A stretch of 51,377 nt of DNA, taken from the NCBI GenBank assembly GCA_013215655.1, contig JABSOX010000036.1, forward strand, positions 1-51,377, read 5' to 3'. Positions 26,223-35,504 of the stretch are shown here, piece by piece. Within the stretch, counting starts at the first letter, position 1; each line of letters opens with the position of its first letter. The translations under genes and the position numbers were made by a program. The stretch is from Colwellia sp. GTDB lineage: Bacteria > Pseudomonadota > Gammaproteobacteria > Enterobacterales > Alteromonadaceae. The notes under the pieces were generated by a model that saw only the letters and a program-made list of their open reading frames with translations, had not been told where the DNA came from and made no database searches.

Positions 26223-27677
26223 CTATTTACGAGAAACCATAGTTAAACACATATTGAGGTGCTCTAGCAAAGCACAAAATTTATTAAAGTCTTGTTGATC
26301 TATTTTTAATTCATCAGCAAATAGCTGACCACAAATAACGCCAATTATTTTGTCGCCGATCTTTACCGGAATACAACAAATAACGCCGTTATTAATAAAA
26401 TGAATAACCTCTTGAGTCATATATTTATGCCAGTGTAGATCATAGGGTTCATTGATCAATAACGCTTTTCCTGTTTGAATGACTTGAGTAAATATATTTT
26501 CACTTAACGCTAAATTTATCACTTTATCTAAACTTTCTTTATTGGCCTTGGCATTATATGAAAACCGACATTTAATTTGTTTTTCAAGGTTAGTTAACAT
26601 AAAAAATGAACAACGTTCAAAATCGAATATTTTAATAGCCTTAACTAAACTAACTTGTAAAAGCTTATTTAAATCGTGACCTTGCATTGTCGCTTGAGTC
26701 AATACACTAAATGTATCAAGTAATAACTTGTCTTTATTTTTTTCAATAGAAGTTGAAATTTTCTTGGTTTGATTAAACTCATTGGCCTTGGGTAAATCTT
26801 TTATCCGCTCAATCAATAGTGAGGCACCATAGGAACTTAAAAGTTTAAGTGCATGTTCTTTTGTTTGCGTAATTCTTGCTTTAAGCTGCTTAATATTGAT
26901 ATTCATCAGTTGAGCTATATTTTCAAGTAATTCTTCAAATTCACTCTTTGAGCACGTTGGGTTCGCAATATAAGCACTTAATTTATCGGCATAATAGATT
27001 GTTTGCATTTCGACGGTACGACTTTGAGGGTTGTCTAATGACTTCAGCAATAATTCGCCTAAATTCCATTTATTAGCAAGTCCAATACTTAATTCATTAA
27101 AGTTTGTTCCTATAAAATCTAGACACCGCAGTTCAAATTCTTCATCCGGTAACTGCGTGTAATCTAGTAGTTTTTCTGCGACATCACCTCCAGTACTCCA
27201 AAAAGCACTTTCACCTATGCGATATAACATCGCCGCTAAATAAACTTCTTCTTGGGTGTCTTCATCGTGGTCGGGAAGCATCATTTTAGCCAATAAACCA
27301 GCATAAAAAGAATTAGCCATAAGTTGTGTTAAATGATTAAAAACATTAAGGCTCAGCTCATCGTTATTTAACAAACCTTCAACCAATTTTGATGTTAAAC
27401 AAATGTTTTTTACTGCATGTATGCCCAGTACAACCGTTGCTCTGGAAACGGTACTCACTTTATTAACACCCATGCGCTGAGTGCTATTTGCTACTTTTAA
27501 CAGACAGGAAGATAAGCCTTGATCGTGTAATATCGCTTGGCTTAATTTAGGTAGTGAAGATTTGTCATCATTAGAAAATCGGTCAAGCATCAGCGCTGTC
27601 GACGTTATGGCAGGTAATTCATTCTTAGAAATCAACTCAATCCATTGTGCTGATGTTGCGGGTTGATAACTCGTCAT
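26223..27677 (-). CDS. HDOD domain signalling protein with C-terminal GAF domain
   Basis: The 484-residue cytoplasmic protein has an HDOD domain at ~10-215 (NELPAITSTALML; ILHDQGLSSCLLKVANST; SRATVVLGIHAVKNICL; the residue pattern lacks the HD metal pair of true phosphohydrolases). A helical linker follows, then a GAF domain at ~310-480 (LQVSLVKAIKIFDFERCSFFML; NNGVICCIPVKIGDKIIGVICGQLF). HDOD proteins take part in signalling for motility, stress and c-di-GMP networks; the GAF part may bind a small ligand. AAAGG precedes the ATG. No kinase or cyclase is adjacent. Confidence 0.88.
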   Translation of the reverse strand: MTSYQPATSAQWIELISKNELPAITSTALMLDRFSNDDKSSLPKLSQAILHDQGLSSCLLKVANSTQRMGVNKVSTVSRATVVLGIHAVKNICLTSKLVEGLLNNDELSLNVFNHLTQLMANSFYAGLLAKMMLPDHDEDTQEEVYLAAMLYRIGESAFWSTGGDVAEKLLDYTQLPDEEFELRCLDFIGTNFNELSIGLANKWNLGELLLKSLDNPQSRTVEMQTIYYADKLSAYIANPTCSKSEFEELLENIAQLMNINIKQLKARITQTKEHALKLLSSYGASLLIERIKDLPKANEFNQTKKISTSIEKNKDKLLLDTFSVLTQATMQGHDLNKLLQVSLVKAIKIFDFERCSFFMLTNLEKQIKCRFSYNAKANKESLDKVINLALSENIFTQVIQTGKALLINEPYDLHWHKYMTQEVIHFINNGVICCIPVKIGDKIIGVICGQLFADELKIDQQDFNKFCALLEHLNMCLTMVSRK

Positions 27678-27832
27678 TATTAACCTTTTTCATTTTGCTT
27701 ATTTATTCTGAGTTGACTACTAAATTTTACATTCGTCTTAAGCAATGGGCTACTTTAAGAACATCATGGGTAAAAATCACTTCCTTAACTATGTACGTTA
27801 TTTGGTTAATTGTCTAAAAATCAGTTGAAATA

Positions 27833-28045
27833 TTATTTCTTATGAAATGGATGCTTAGTTAAGTAAGTTTGGTAGCTTTCGATTAATCTGCATTCATAAA
27901 AGATAAAAACGGATAACCAGACCCATAATGTTAACGATAAAACATAGGCCCAAGTGTAGTCGAAAAATAAGCCAAGTAAGGCAAAGAAATAGATGAATAT
28001 TCGATTAAAATTTAACAATTGGCTACGTTGTTTTTTTGTTGTCAT
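27833..28045 (-). CDS. Small two-helix membrane protein, unknown function
   Basis: The 70-residue protein MTTKKQRSQLLNF... has two hydrophobic stretches (IFIYFFALLGLFFDYTWAYVLSLTLWVWLSVFIFYEC) and basic ends, so it is a small inner-membrane protein. A GTG nine bases upstream is in frame, but AGGTG sits six bases before the ATG at 28045, making that the likely start. No homologue was recognised. It is flanked by the HDOD gene on the left and a non-coding stretch with a response-regulator remnant on the right. Confidence 0.6.
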   Translation of the reverse strand: MTTKKQRSQLLNFNRIFIYFFALLGLFFDYTWAYVLSLTLWVWLSVFIFYECRLIESYQTYLTKHPFHKK

Positions 28046-28146
28046 AAGAATCACCTAAAAGAACAAACTACTGCTGATCTTTATTCAAATAGTGTGCCAG
28101 TCAAATAACAGTTATTTAGCAAAGATTGATATTCCACAAGAAAAAA

Positions 28147-28230
28147 TTTGGTTTAATATTAATGGATATTCGTATGCCCACTATGGATGGCGTGAAAGAA
28201 ACTTGCACCATAATAGTAATGAACACTAAC
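28147..28230 (+). pseudogene. Remnant of a response-regulator receiver domain
   Basis: In one plus-strand frame this reads FGLILMDIRMPTMDGVKET, the unmistakable core of a CheY-like receiver domain around the phospho-accepting Asp. It is followed by CTIIVMNTN, similar to the later TPII-A-TAN strand after an internal deletion. There is no start codon or upstream domain and the frame closes soon after. It is a decayed fragment of a response regulator or hybrid kinase. The remainder of the gap 28046-28423 shows nothing else. Confidence 0.7.
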
Positions 28231-28423
28231 ATTACAAATGTAGGTTTAGGTATTCAAAATGTAGGTAAAAATCACCCGTGAGAGTAAAAATAAAATCATC
28301 CAGGTATTTCACTCGTGAATAAAAAACCAAAAGAAAAACACCTGAATAATAATTAAATAACTTTAAACATGACTATAAAATTAGGGCTTAGTTAATAGAA
28401 CACCTTAATTTTACTGAATTCAT

Positions 28424-30883
28424 TTATTCGTAAATCAACGCTTCACGAATAGGTTGTTTAGTGATACTCAACATCGGAATTAATGACGCTAACGTGGTCA
28501 CCATAATCATTAGCGGCAAGGTATAAATAAATATCATAGGCTCTAAGGTTAATGGAAACGGTGTTTGAATAGTTAGCATCCCTAGCCAATAAGCAACACC
28601 ATAACTTAAGGGTATGGTTAATATACAAGCAAATAACCAAGCAAGCACAGCCATTAAACAACCTTCACTAAATATCATCGTCATAAGTTCTCGTCCTGAA
28701 GCTCCAATGGCTTTTAATACTCCTGTTTCCCGTGTACGTTCAAGCATATTTGTGGTCATGGTTAATAAAATACCATTAGCAGCGATAAAAATAATAATGA
28801 CGGTTAATAACAACATCAGTGAAAAAATAATATCAAAATGCCCCGCTACTACATCAGCACCATCCCAAGCGGTACTTTTATAACTAAGCGCCATATTGTT
28901 ATTTTCTGCAGCCTCTCCAATCTCAACACTCAGCTGCTTTAAAGTTTTTTCACTATGATCGTTTGCTAAGATATAAAGTCCATTTGCGAGAGTAGCTTTG
29001 TTAGTAAAATAACCGTTACTGTAAATACTCGGCATACCAATATTTTGCACAATACCAACAATTTTAAAAGGTCGTGTATTAGCCAGTATTTCTATATCGA
29101 TTGTCATTCCTATTTCCAAATAGGGCAGGTGTTTCAACACCATTTGACTGATAACAATTTCATTAATTTTTGAGCTAGTAGAGGCTTTATCAAACCAACG
29201 ACCATCAATTAAGGGGTGATTTAACATCTCGGAATTAACTTTCAAATCAGTTAACGTTACCTGTACCTTATGAAGTTTGACTATACGAGCATTAGCCTTG
29301 TTAACACTACTAGAAATAACGCCTTGTTGAATAGCATCATTTGGGTCTTGTTCAATAATAGTTGCTCCTATTCTCTTAAAGCGTTCTACAGCAATAATAT
29401 CTGGCACCGCTTTAAGCAAGGTTTGTAAATTTTTGTCACTAAGTGCTTGTTGAAACTTAACCTCTACTCCCCAGTTTTTTGATTCACGTTCAACACTGAT
29501 AACCTTATTCATAGTGCTAGCAATGTTAAAACTTGCCATTAACAGTGCTGCAGCAAACATCAGCACACCGGTGGTAAGTAGAAAACGACCTTTTTGACGA
29601 ACACAGTTCCTTAACGCTAGGCGAACGGGATGACTTAAAAAGGTGAGTTTTAAATTTAAATGGGAAAACCAAGACTGACCAGCATGTTGATCACTACTTT
29701 CATATTCAATAAATGTTTCTCTTATCGACATATGACTGGCTTTTTTAATCGGTAAATAAGCACTGAGTAGTGGAATACCTATGCCTAACATTATCTGAAT
29801 TAGCAATATCCAAAAAGGTACTTGATAACTGTTTATATCGAAATTCATCATCGGCGTTAGTGCATCGACATAACGATTACCAACAACAATAGCACTAGGT
29901 AAACTGATAGCGAGTGCAGTTAAACCAAGGATAATCACTCCTCGATAATAAATACCGCTAATTTGTTTGTTACTTGCACCAAGCGCCTTCATTACACCAA
30001 TCTGTTTAATGTGTTTACTTAACATCGCAGACATTAAATTAAATACCAACACCGCACTTAAAAGGCAACATAACAGCGCAAATACCTTTTGGATCATAAA
30101 CATGCCACCTGTGATATTGGCATGTGGGTGTTCACCAACTTCGGCAACATTGAAACGTTTAACCTGATATTCTTGCTCAGTTAACCAAGATTGTATTCCT
30201 TCTGCTACTTCTGTCATTTGCTCTAGTGATAAGTTTTGATCTTTTAAGCTCACCTTAAGTTGATTAAAATAAAACTGCTCTCCCATACTATTTTCTATAC
30301 TAGTCAACGTTTTTTCAGAGATATAACCATAGACAATGTTTTCCCATTCAGCTTGAGCCAGCCCTACATCATGAGTGCTACCTGCAATGGTTAATTGTGT
30401 AGAAAAACCAGCACCTGTTTTAATATTTACACGATCATTTATCTGCCCCCCTAAAACAGACATCGCCTGTCTTTCTATTAAAATTTCACCGTCTTTGGGC
30501 GGCCAACTGCCTTGCTCAGATTCAAGTACATCAAGTTTTATGTCGTTATAGTCATTTAAAACGAACAATAGAAGGTTCTGCCATTGTCCTGATTGCGTTT
30601 TAATTTCAGCGTGAACAGTGCGCCTTGCATCAACTTTTCCTATAGCTGCTCGCAATTCAAGTTTTGTTAATAAAGATCGGGAGAACTTATCAATGCTAAA
30701 AGAAATAGCGGTAGGATTAGATTGTAAATAATCTTGAGTCATCTCACGAGATAAAATGGCGTAACTATTTAGAATCACGCCTAGCGTAAAAGTGCTCAAT
30801 GCAATGGATAGAATAACAAGTGTTGAACGACCTTTATTTTGCCATAAGTCTCGCCACGTTTTTAACCACAGAGTATTAAGCAC
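28424..30883 (-). CDS. ABC transporter permease, FtsX/MacB type (two-domain)
   Basis: The 819-residue inner-membrane protein contains two fused FtsX-like units. It has an N-terminal membrane segment (STLVILSIALSTFTLGVILNSYA) and a periplasmic domain, then a membrane bundle at ~265-380 (IQKVFALLCCLLSAVLVFNLMSAMLSKHIKQIGVMKALGAS). A second segment at ~430-455 and periplasmic domain lead to a C-terminal bundle at ~690-810 with the family motif LERTRETGVLKAIGASGRELMTMIFSEG. Such permeases work with LolD-like ATPases to export or extract lipids, lipoproteins or peptides rather than small solutes. It overlaps the ATPase gene by 8 bp. Confidence 0.92.
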   Translation of the reverse strand: MLNTLWLKTWRDLWQNKGRSTLVILSIALSTFTLGVILNSYAILSREMTQDYLQSNPTAISFSIDKFSRSLLTKLELRAAIGKVDARRTVHAEIKTQSGQWQNLLLFVLNDYNDIKLDVLESEQGSWPPKDGEILIERQAMSVLGGQINDRVNIKTGAGFSTQLTIAGSTHDVGLAQAEWENIVYGYISEKTLTSIENSMGEQFYFNQLKVSLKDQNLSLEQMTEVAEGIQSWLTEQEYQVKRFNVAEVGEHPHANITGGMFMIQKVFALLCCLLSAVLVFNLMSAMLSKHIKQIGVMKALGASNKQISGIYYRGVIILGLTALAISLPSAIVVGNRYVDALTPMMNFDINSYQVPFWILLIQIMLGIGIPLLSAYLPIKKASHMSIRETFIEYESSDQHAGQSWFSHLNLKLTFLSHPVRLALRNCVRQKGRFLLTTGVLMFAAALLMASFNIASTMNKVISVERESKNWGVEVKFQQALSDKNLQTLLKAVPDIIAVERFKRIGATIIEQDPNDAIQQGVISSSVNKANARIVKLHKVQVTLTDLKVNSEMLNHPLIDGRWFDKASTSSKINEIVISQMVLKHLPYLEIGMTIDIEILANTRPFKIVGIVQNIGMPSIYSNGYFTNKATLANGLYILANDHSEKTLKQLSVEIGEAAENNNMALSYKSTAWDGADVVAGHFDIIFSLMLLLTVIIIFIAANGILLTMTTNMLERTRETGVLKAIGASGRELMTMIFSEGCLMAVLAWLFACILTIPLSYGVAYWLGMLTIQTPFPLTLEPMIFIYTLPLMIMVTTLASLIPMLSITKQPIREALIYE

Positions 30884-31643
30884 AATACTTTACTCCTTTA
30901 ACTTTACTGCCGGTATTAGTCGTATCTTCATCAATAGTTTCTGTTTCAGCACTCTTTCTATCATGACGATGTTCTATAATTTTCCCATCTGAGATATTAA
31001 TCGTTTGTTTAGTATATTGCAGACAATCACGGTCATGTGAAACCAAGATTATGGTTTTTCCTTGTGCATTAAGTGTGGCAAATAAATTAAATATGGTCTT
31101 TGCAGTAACCGAGTCTAGATTCCCTGTTGGTTCGTCCGCTAAAATTATTGGTGGATCATTTGCTAAGGCGCGAGCAATAGCGACTCGCTGTTTTTCACCA
31201 CCCGATAATATTGAAGGAAACAGCTGTGCTTTATCGAGTAAGTCTACTTTTATTAATAATTCTTTAGCTCGTTCTATACGTTGTTTTTTAGGAATAACCT
31301 TACAAAAATCCATTGCCAAAACAATGTTCTCAATCACCGTTAATGTCGGTATTAATTGAAAGAATTGAAAAACTAAACCAATATTTTTTCCTCGCCAAAT
31401 ATCAAGTTGTGAAGTTTTAAGTTGAGATAGTTCAACACCATCAATAATCACTTCTCCCGTAGTCGCTTGGTCAATACCTGAGATTAAATTCATCAAGGTT
31501 GACTTACCACTACCCGATTTGCCAATGATGCTAACAAAACTGCCTTGCTCAATATCTAAATTAATATGGTTAACCGCAAAGAATGTCTCTTGATTAATTT
31601 GATAGCTTTTTGAGAGGCCCTTAAGAGTAATTATTTTTTTCAT
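30876..31643 (-). CDS. ABC transporter ATP-binding protein (LolD/MacB type)
   Basis: The 255-residue ATPase has Walker A GKSGSGKST, Q-loop GLVFQFFQLIPTLTVIENIV, signature LSGGEKQRVAIARAL, Walker B IILADEPTGNLD and switch LVSHD. The wording is that of the LolD/FtsE/MacB branch. A C-terminal tail of ~30 charged residues (RHDRKSAETETIDEDTTN) goes beyond the usual end and overlaps the permease start. It is transcribed with the permease, 122 bp downstream of the AraC regulator, which probably controls this pair. Confidence 0.94.
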   Translation of the reverse strand: MKKIITLKGLSKSYQINQETFFAVNHINLDIEQGSFVSIIGKSGSGKSTLMNLISGIDQATTGEVIIDGVELSQLKTSQLDIWRGKNIGLVFQFFQLIPTLTVIENIVLAMDFCKVIPKKQRIERAKELLIKVDLLDKAQLFPSILSGGEKQRVAIARALANDPPIILADEPTGNLDSVTAKTIFNLFATLNAQGKTIILVSHDRDCLQYTKQTINISDGKIIEHRHDRKSAETETIDEDTTNTGSKVKGVKYCA

Positions 31644-31765
31644 TTTATGTCCAAGATAAAGTATAAATCGTTGGCTATTATGAGAGTATTAAACGGGGGG
31701 ATCGCCTCAGCCGACCTAGTGAGACGTTTTATTTTATAAAAAGTTAAATGGTGTAACTATAAGTT

Positions 31766-32974
31766 TTAAATAGGTTTACTGGATTTTCTATATTGAGAGG
31801 GTGTTTGTTTTGTTTGTTCTTTAAAAATACGATTAAAGGTTGCTTTTGAATTAAAACCTGCAGCAAAAGCAAGTGTTAAAATTGATTGTTCAGCTCTATA
31901 TCTATCAGTGAGTTGCTGCTTTACTTCATCAATTCTGTAACGATTAATAAAATCATAGAAATTTGAATTTTGATCATGATTAATCACTTGTGATAGATGA
32001 TGTACTGACAGATCCAATGCTTTTGCCAATGATGGCAGGTTTAGTTCAGGATCAATATAAGGTTTTTCATTTAGCATGTAAGCTTGTATTCGAATATACG
32101 TTTGGCTTGCTTGCTGAGCAGATAACCCTGACTTTTGATATTTTTTATTCGCTGCAGGCTCTGAGACTATTTTATTATTTTCACTTAGGCTATCAACGTC
32201 TTGTTTACTCTCAACTTCAACATCTGAAGCAAATGCTACGTCATTAACAATGCGATAATATTGACCACTAAATATCTCTGGCCGTATTAATGTTTTATAG
32301 ACAATTAAATAAAGAATCACAGCCAGAACAATCGCTAAAGATTTATGCACTGGCAGGTAATAGATACCATGATTTAGCAAATAAATGAAACTGATACCCG
32401 TGTAGCCAAACAGTAAAACAAACAAGCTTTGCTCTATCCAAGACTCATTGATTTTATCAATACTGGAACAAGACTGTTTTAAAGTGATTTGGTAATCTTT
32501 TAGTGCTTTATTACAAAGAAAATAATAACTCCATGTTTGTATATAACCCACGAGTCCTAGCCAACTCACCTGGTTTAAATAAAGAGTTCGGCTTAATGTC
32601 GGATAATTTTCATTTGTTAAAGCAAAACTCAAAAAACTGAAGATAAAGATGAAAGGTAAAAAATGCCACGCATAGTGCTTAAACTTAAGTGAAACCTTAT
32701 TAAGCTTGGCTAAATAAAAATAAAACAAAGGGCCAATCAATAAAAGAAATGGCTCAGGTAAGCTGTGAATTCTGAGTTGATTAAATGAAATATAGTCTTG
32801 TAAAAAACTATTAGCGGTAATACTTAAACCAAAAGCAATAAGAATAAATCCAAGTTCTTTAAAAACATGGCCGTTACTCTTGCTAAATTTAAAAATCACC
32901 ATTGATAATAACAATGCAACCATCACACTTGAGGCGGTACCAACAACATAGAGATGATTTAAGAATTCAGGCAT
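31766..32974 (-). CDS. AraC-family regulator with multi-pass membrane N-terminus
   Basis: The 402-residue protein has the same design as the regulator at 3354: about seven membrane segments in residues 1-235, an acidic linker (VEVESKQDVDSLSENN), and an AraC DNA-binding domain at ~295-398. That domain contains LPSLAKALDLSVHHLSQVIN, FYDFINRYRIDEVKQQL, LTLAFAAGFNSKATFNRIFKEQTKQTPSQYRK. The linker between membrane and DNA-binding part places the latter in the cytoplasm. It precedes and points the same way as the ABC genes, so it likely switches on the exporter in response to a membrane-sensed signal (inference). Confidence 0.9.
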   Translation of the reverse strand: MPEFLNHLYVVGTASSVMVALLLSMVIFKFSKSNGHVFKELGFILIAFGLSITANSFLQDYISFNQLRIHSLPEPFLLLIGPLFYFYLAKLNKVSLKFKHYAWHFLPFIFIFSFLSFALTNENYPTLSRTLYLNQVSWLGLVGYIQTWSYYFLCNKALKDYQITLKQSCSSIDKINESWIEQSLFVLLFGYTGISFIYLLNHGIYYLPVHKSLAIVLAVILYLIVYKTLIRPEIFSGQYYRIVNDVAFASDVEVESKQDVDSLSENNKIVSEPAANKKYQKSGLSAQQASQTYIRIQAYMLNEKPYIDPELNLPSLAKALDLSVHHLSQVINHDQNSNFYDFINRYRIDEVKQQLTDRYRAEQSILTLAFAAGFNSKATFNRIFKEQTKQTPSQYRKSSKPI

Positions 32975-33148
32975 AACGATTTAATTACTACAATATTTTT
33001 GTTGTCGGCGAGTATAACTCAACCCCCTATAAGAACTGAATGTAATAATCGCTCAATTTACTCCCTAGAATGTCATACCAACTAATCAATAGTGCCTTAC
33101 TACTTGTTACGGTTTCAATCATAATTTTAGACATTTGTAGTTAAATTA

Positions 33149-33172
33149 CCCGCTAGTTTATTACCTAGCGGG
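33149..33172 (-). terminator. Stem-loop downstream of Sel1 copy 1
   Basis: Perfect arms CCCGCTAG / CTAGCGGG are separated by 8 bases, about 38 bp after the stop codon of the Sel1 gene at 33210. On the minus strand it is followed by TAATTTAA, a weak U-tract. A matching structure with altered but still paired arms lies after copy 2 (34543-34570). Confidence 0.55.
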
Positions 33173-33209
33173 GATTTCTAAATCTTACTTAATTTTATGA
33201 TAGTTAAAA

Positions 33210-34022
33210 CTATTCAGAATATCCAAAAGATGTGGTGATCATGAAAAATGTGTTTACAGATTGTCGATTCAACCTCGCCTGATAACACCCTACATTTTCA
33301 TCACACGTTTTACCTTGCAGTTTTGAACCTGTTGTTTTCTTTCTTCTTTTAAAGGTAGTTATCTGTTCATCAAAGGCCATTGATAAGGGCATAGAGGTTA
33401 TGGTTATAACTTCCATATGAGATTTTGGCCAAGCGAGGTTATTATCAGCATTTTTAGCTAACGGTTTTTTGCTCATAATTGCCGTCAACTTTGGAAAAAA
33501 AGATGCGTTTTTTTCCAGTGACTCACTTATAGACTCCAATAATTCAGGTAATCTTTTCTCTTTTTGTTTGTAAGCTTTAGCTAGATACAAATCCGCTTTC
33601 TCTAAATTTTTGGCGATAATTTTATCATTAATATACAAAGTACCGAGTATATAGTTAGCGTCTTTATAATTTGCTTTTGCGACCTTTTCTAAATATTTAA
33701 TACCTTTTTTAACATCCTTATTTTCTTCACTCATCAAAGAGATCACACCAACAAGGTATTGTGCAGAATGTTCACCTTTACGTGCTGCTTTATTTAAATA
33801 TTTTAGCGCTTTGTCTTCATCTTTTTCAGTACCGTAACCAATATAATAAAATTGCCCTATGGTCGCATTTGCTTGTACATAACCACGTTTTGAACCCTTT
33901 TTAAATTTGTTAAAGTAATCAACACAGTAGTCTGATTGACACGCTTTAATTTGTTCCGCCTGCAATTGAAATGACATGAGTAATACTGCAACTGCTATTA
34001 ATATAACAACCATACTTTTCAT
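33210..34022 (-). CDS. Sel1-repeat protein, copy 1 of 3
   Basis: The 270-residue exported protein has a signal peptide MKSMVVILIAVAVLLMSFQLQA cut before EQ. A short Cys pair region (ACQSDYCVDYFNKF) is followed by three Sel1-like repeats at ~48-153 (ANATIGQFYYIGYGTEKDEDKALKYLNKAA; AQYLVGVISLMSEENKDVKKGIKYLEKVA; ANYILGTLYINDKIIAKNLEKADLYLAKA). The C-terminal region of ~110 residues lies outside the repeats and is conserved among the three copies (NNLAWPKSHMEVITITSMPL; TFKRRKKTTGSKLQGKTC). Sel1 repeats bind proteins and are common in periplasmic assembly or signalling factors; the partner is unknown. AAAAGG precedes the ATG. Confidence 0.82.
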   Translation of the reverse strand: MKSMVVILIAVAVLLMSFQLQAEQIKACQSDYCVDYFNKFKKGSKRGYVQANATIGQFYYIGYGTEKDEDKALKYLNKAARKGEHSAQYLVGVISLMSEENKDVKKGIKYLEKVAKANYKDANYILGTLYINDKIIAKNLEKADLYLAKAYKQKEKRLPELLESISESLEKNASFFPKLTAIMSKKPLAKNADNNLAWPKSHMEVITITSMPLSMAFDEQITTFKRRKKTTGSKLQGKTCDENVGCYQARLNRQSVNTFFMITTSFGYSE

Positions 34023-34352
34023 ACAAAAACCTTTTCTTATTTTAATTAATATCTTTTAAACTTAGAGCCAAATTAATTAGCTTACTCATAAAGCTACATG
34101 ATCTTAAAAAATTAGTAAATACCCAAACCACCTAAAATTCTGAATTCTGAGTTCTAAATTCTAATGGAATGCTAAACGTTGTAAAACAGTCCTTTGCAGG
34201 CGCCTTGATCATGAATATCTCAGCCGTCCTGAAACTCGTCTCTTGACGTTGCTTCAGCATAAGTTAAATCTCATTCATTTAATGACCCCTAACATCAAAT
34301 ACAATGGAATCCATAGTAACAACGCTACAGCGGTCATTTTAAAATAACTAAA

Positions 34353-34540
34353 CAGTGCTTTTATATAATACTCACACAGAACAATATGTTGGAATATTTA
34401 ATGAAATCGTTGTTAATACGTTTATTTATGAAGGCGTTCTGGCAGTTAGTAGTAAATGATAATGGCAGTACAACAATAATTTTTAATGGTAGAGACCATT
34501 TTTTAAGTGCCTTTGCTACTGCCGTAATTGAACTACATAG
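34353..34540 (+). pseudogene. Frameshifted relic of the 131-residue gene at 37584
   Basis: The plus strand reads VLLYNTHTEQYVGIFNEIVVNTFIYEGVL, then after one extra base near 34441-34445 continues LVVNDNGSTTIIFNGRDHFLSAFATAVIELHR. This aligns with residues ~23-75 of the protein at 37584 (LYDNETEQYSGVFNETVINNF; DNGITTIILNGREDFISGF). The DNA is also clearly alike. It has no start codon and lacks the last third of the parent. It is therefore a decayed duplicate sitting between Sel1 copies 1 and 2. The other parts of 34023-34605 hold repeated Sel1 upstream sequence and nothing else. Confidence 0.8.
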
Positions 34541-34542
34541 AA

Positions 34543-34570
34543 TACCAGCTAGTTAATTGCCTAGCTGGTA
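34543..34570 (-). terminator. Stem-loop downstream of Sel1 copy 2
   Basis: Perfect 10-bp arms TACCAGCTAG / CTAGCTGGTA with an 8-base loop lie 36 bp past the stop of the Sel1 gene at 34606. It is at the same place as the hairpin after copy 1, and two arm positions have changed together so pairing is kept. No U-run on the minus strand, so it may be a transcript-end stabiliser rather than a simple terminator. Confidence 0.5.
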
Positions 34571-34605
34571 ATCCTAAACACTAATTTTTTTTAATATCTA
34601 TAAAA

Positions 34606-35412
34606 CTAATATGCAAAATTGTAGCTAATCCTAAATAATGTATCAAAAGATTGTTGATTAAAAGCAATTTTAGTACAACTTACTATTTCATCACATGTTT
34701 TACCTTGCAGTTTTGAACCTGTTGTTTTCTTTCTTCTTTTGAAAGTCGCTATTTGTTCATCAAATGCTGTTAATAAAGGCATCGAAGTTATGGTTATAAC
34801 TTCCATATCCGATTCTGGCCAAGCGAGATTATTATCAGCATTTTTAATTAACGGTTGCTGATTCATAATCGCTGTTAATTTTGGAAAAGAGGATGCGTTT
34901 TCTTTTATTGACTCACTTAAAGAATCCAGTAATTCAGGTAATCTTTTCTCTTTTTGTTTATAAGCTTTAGCTAGGTAAAAATCCGCTTTTTCTGAATTTT
35001 TGGCAATAACTTTATCGTTAATATACAAGGTCCCCAGTATATAGTTAGCGTCTTTATAATTTGCTTTTGCGACCTTTTCTAAATATTTAATACCTTTTTT
35101 AACATCCTTATTTTCTTCACTCATCAAAGAGATAACACCAACAAGGTATTGTGAAGAATGTTCACCTTTACGCGCTGCTTTATTTAAATATTTTAGCGCT
35201 TTGCCTTCATCTTTTTCAGTACCGTAACCAATATAATAAAACTGTCCAATGGTCGCATTTGCTTGTACATAACCACGTTTTGAACCTCTTTTAAATTTGT
35301 TAAAGTAATCAACACAATTGTCTGATTGACACGCTTCAATTTGTTCAGCCTTCGACTGAGATGACATAAGTAATACTGCAACTGCCACTAATATAACAAC
35401 CATATTTTTCAT
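34606..35412 (-). CDS. Sel1-repeat protein, copy 2 of 3
   Basis: The 268-residue paralogue is highly similar to copies 1 and 3 across the signal peptide (MKNMVVILVAVAVLLMSSQSKA), Cys pair (ACQSDNCVDYF) and three Sel1 repeats. The C-terminal domain diverges most: after KTCDEIVSC the conserved xxYQAxLNRQS is TKIAFNQQSFDTLF, and the tail ends RISYNFAY. GGAAGGA lies upstream of the ATG. Compared with copy 1, change is concentrated at the C-terminus while the repeats stay nearly identical, which suggests a shared partner for the repeats and a varied one for the tail (inference). Confidence 0.82.
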   Translation of the reverse strand: MKNMVVILVAVAVLLMSSQSKAEQIEACQSDNCVDYFNKFKRGSKRGYVQANATIGQFYYIGYGTEKDEGKALKYLNKAARKGEHSSQYLVGVISLMSEENKDVKKGIKYLEKVAKANYKDANYILGTLYINDKVIAKNSEKADFYLAKAYKQKEKRLPELLDSLSESIKENASSFPKLTAIMNQQPLIKNADNNLAWPESDMEVITITSMPLLTAFDEQIATFKRRKKTTGSKLQGKTCDEIVSCTKIAFNQQSFDTLFRISYNFAY

Positions 35413-35504
35413 ACAAAAATCCTTCCATTATTTTTTTATAAAATTTCGACTTAAAGCTAAATTAATTAGTTCACTCATAACGTTAAAATACATAACTATT
35501 TGAT

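Noticed and set aside
33089-33148. Second relic of the 131-residue gene before the copy 1 stem-loop
   Set aside because: AGTGCCTT and a few neighbouring bases match the relic at 34353, but similarity is too weak by eye to call.
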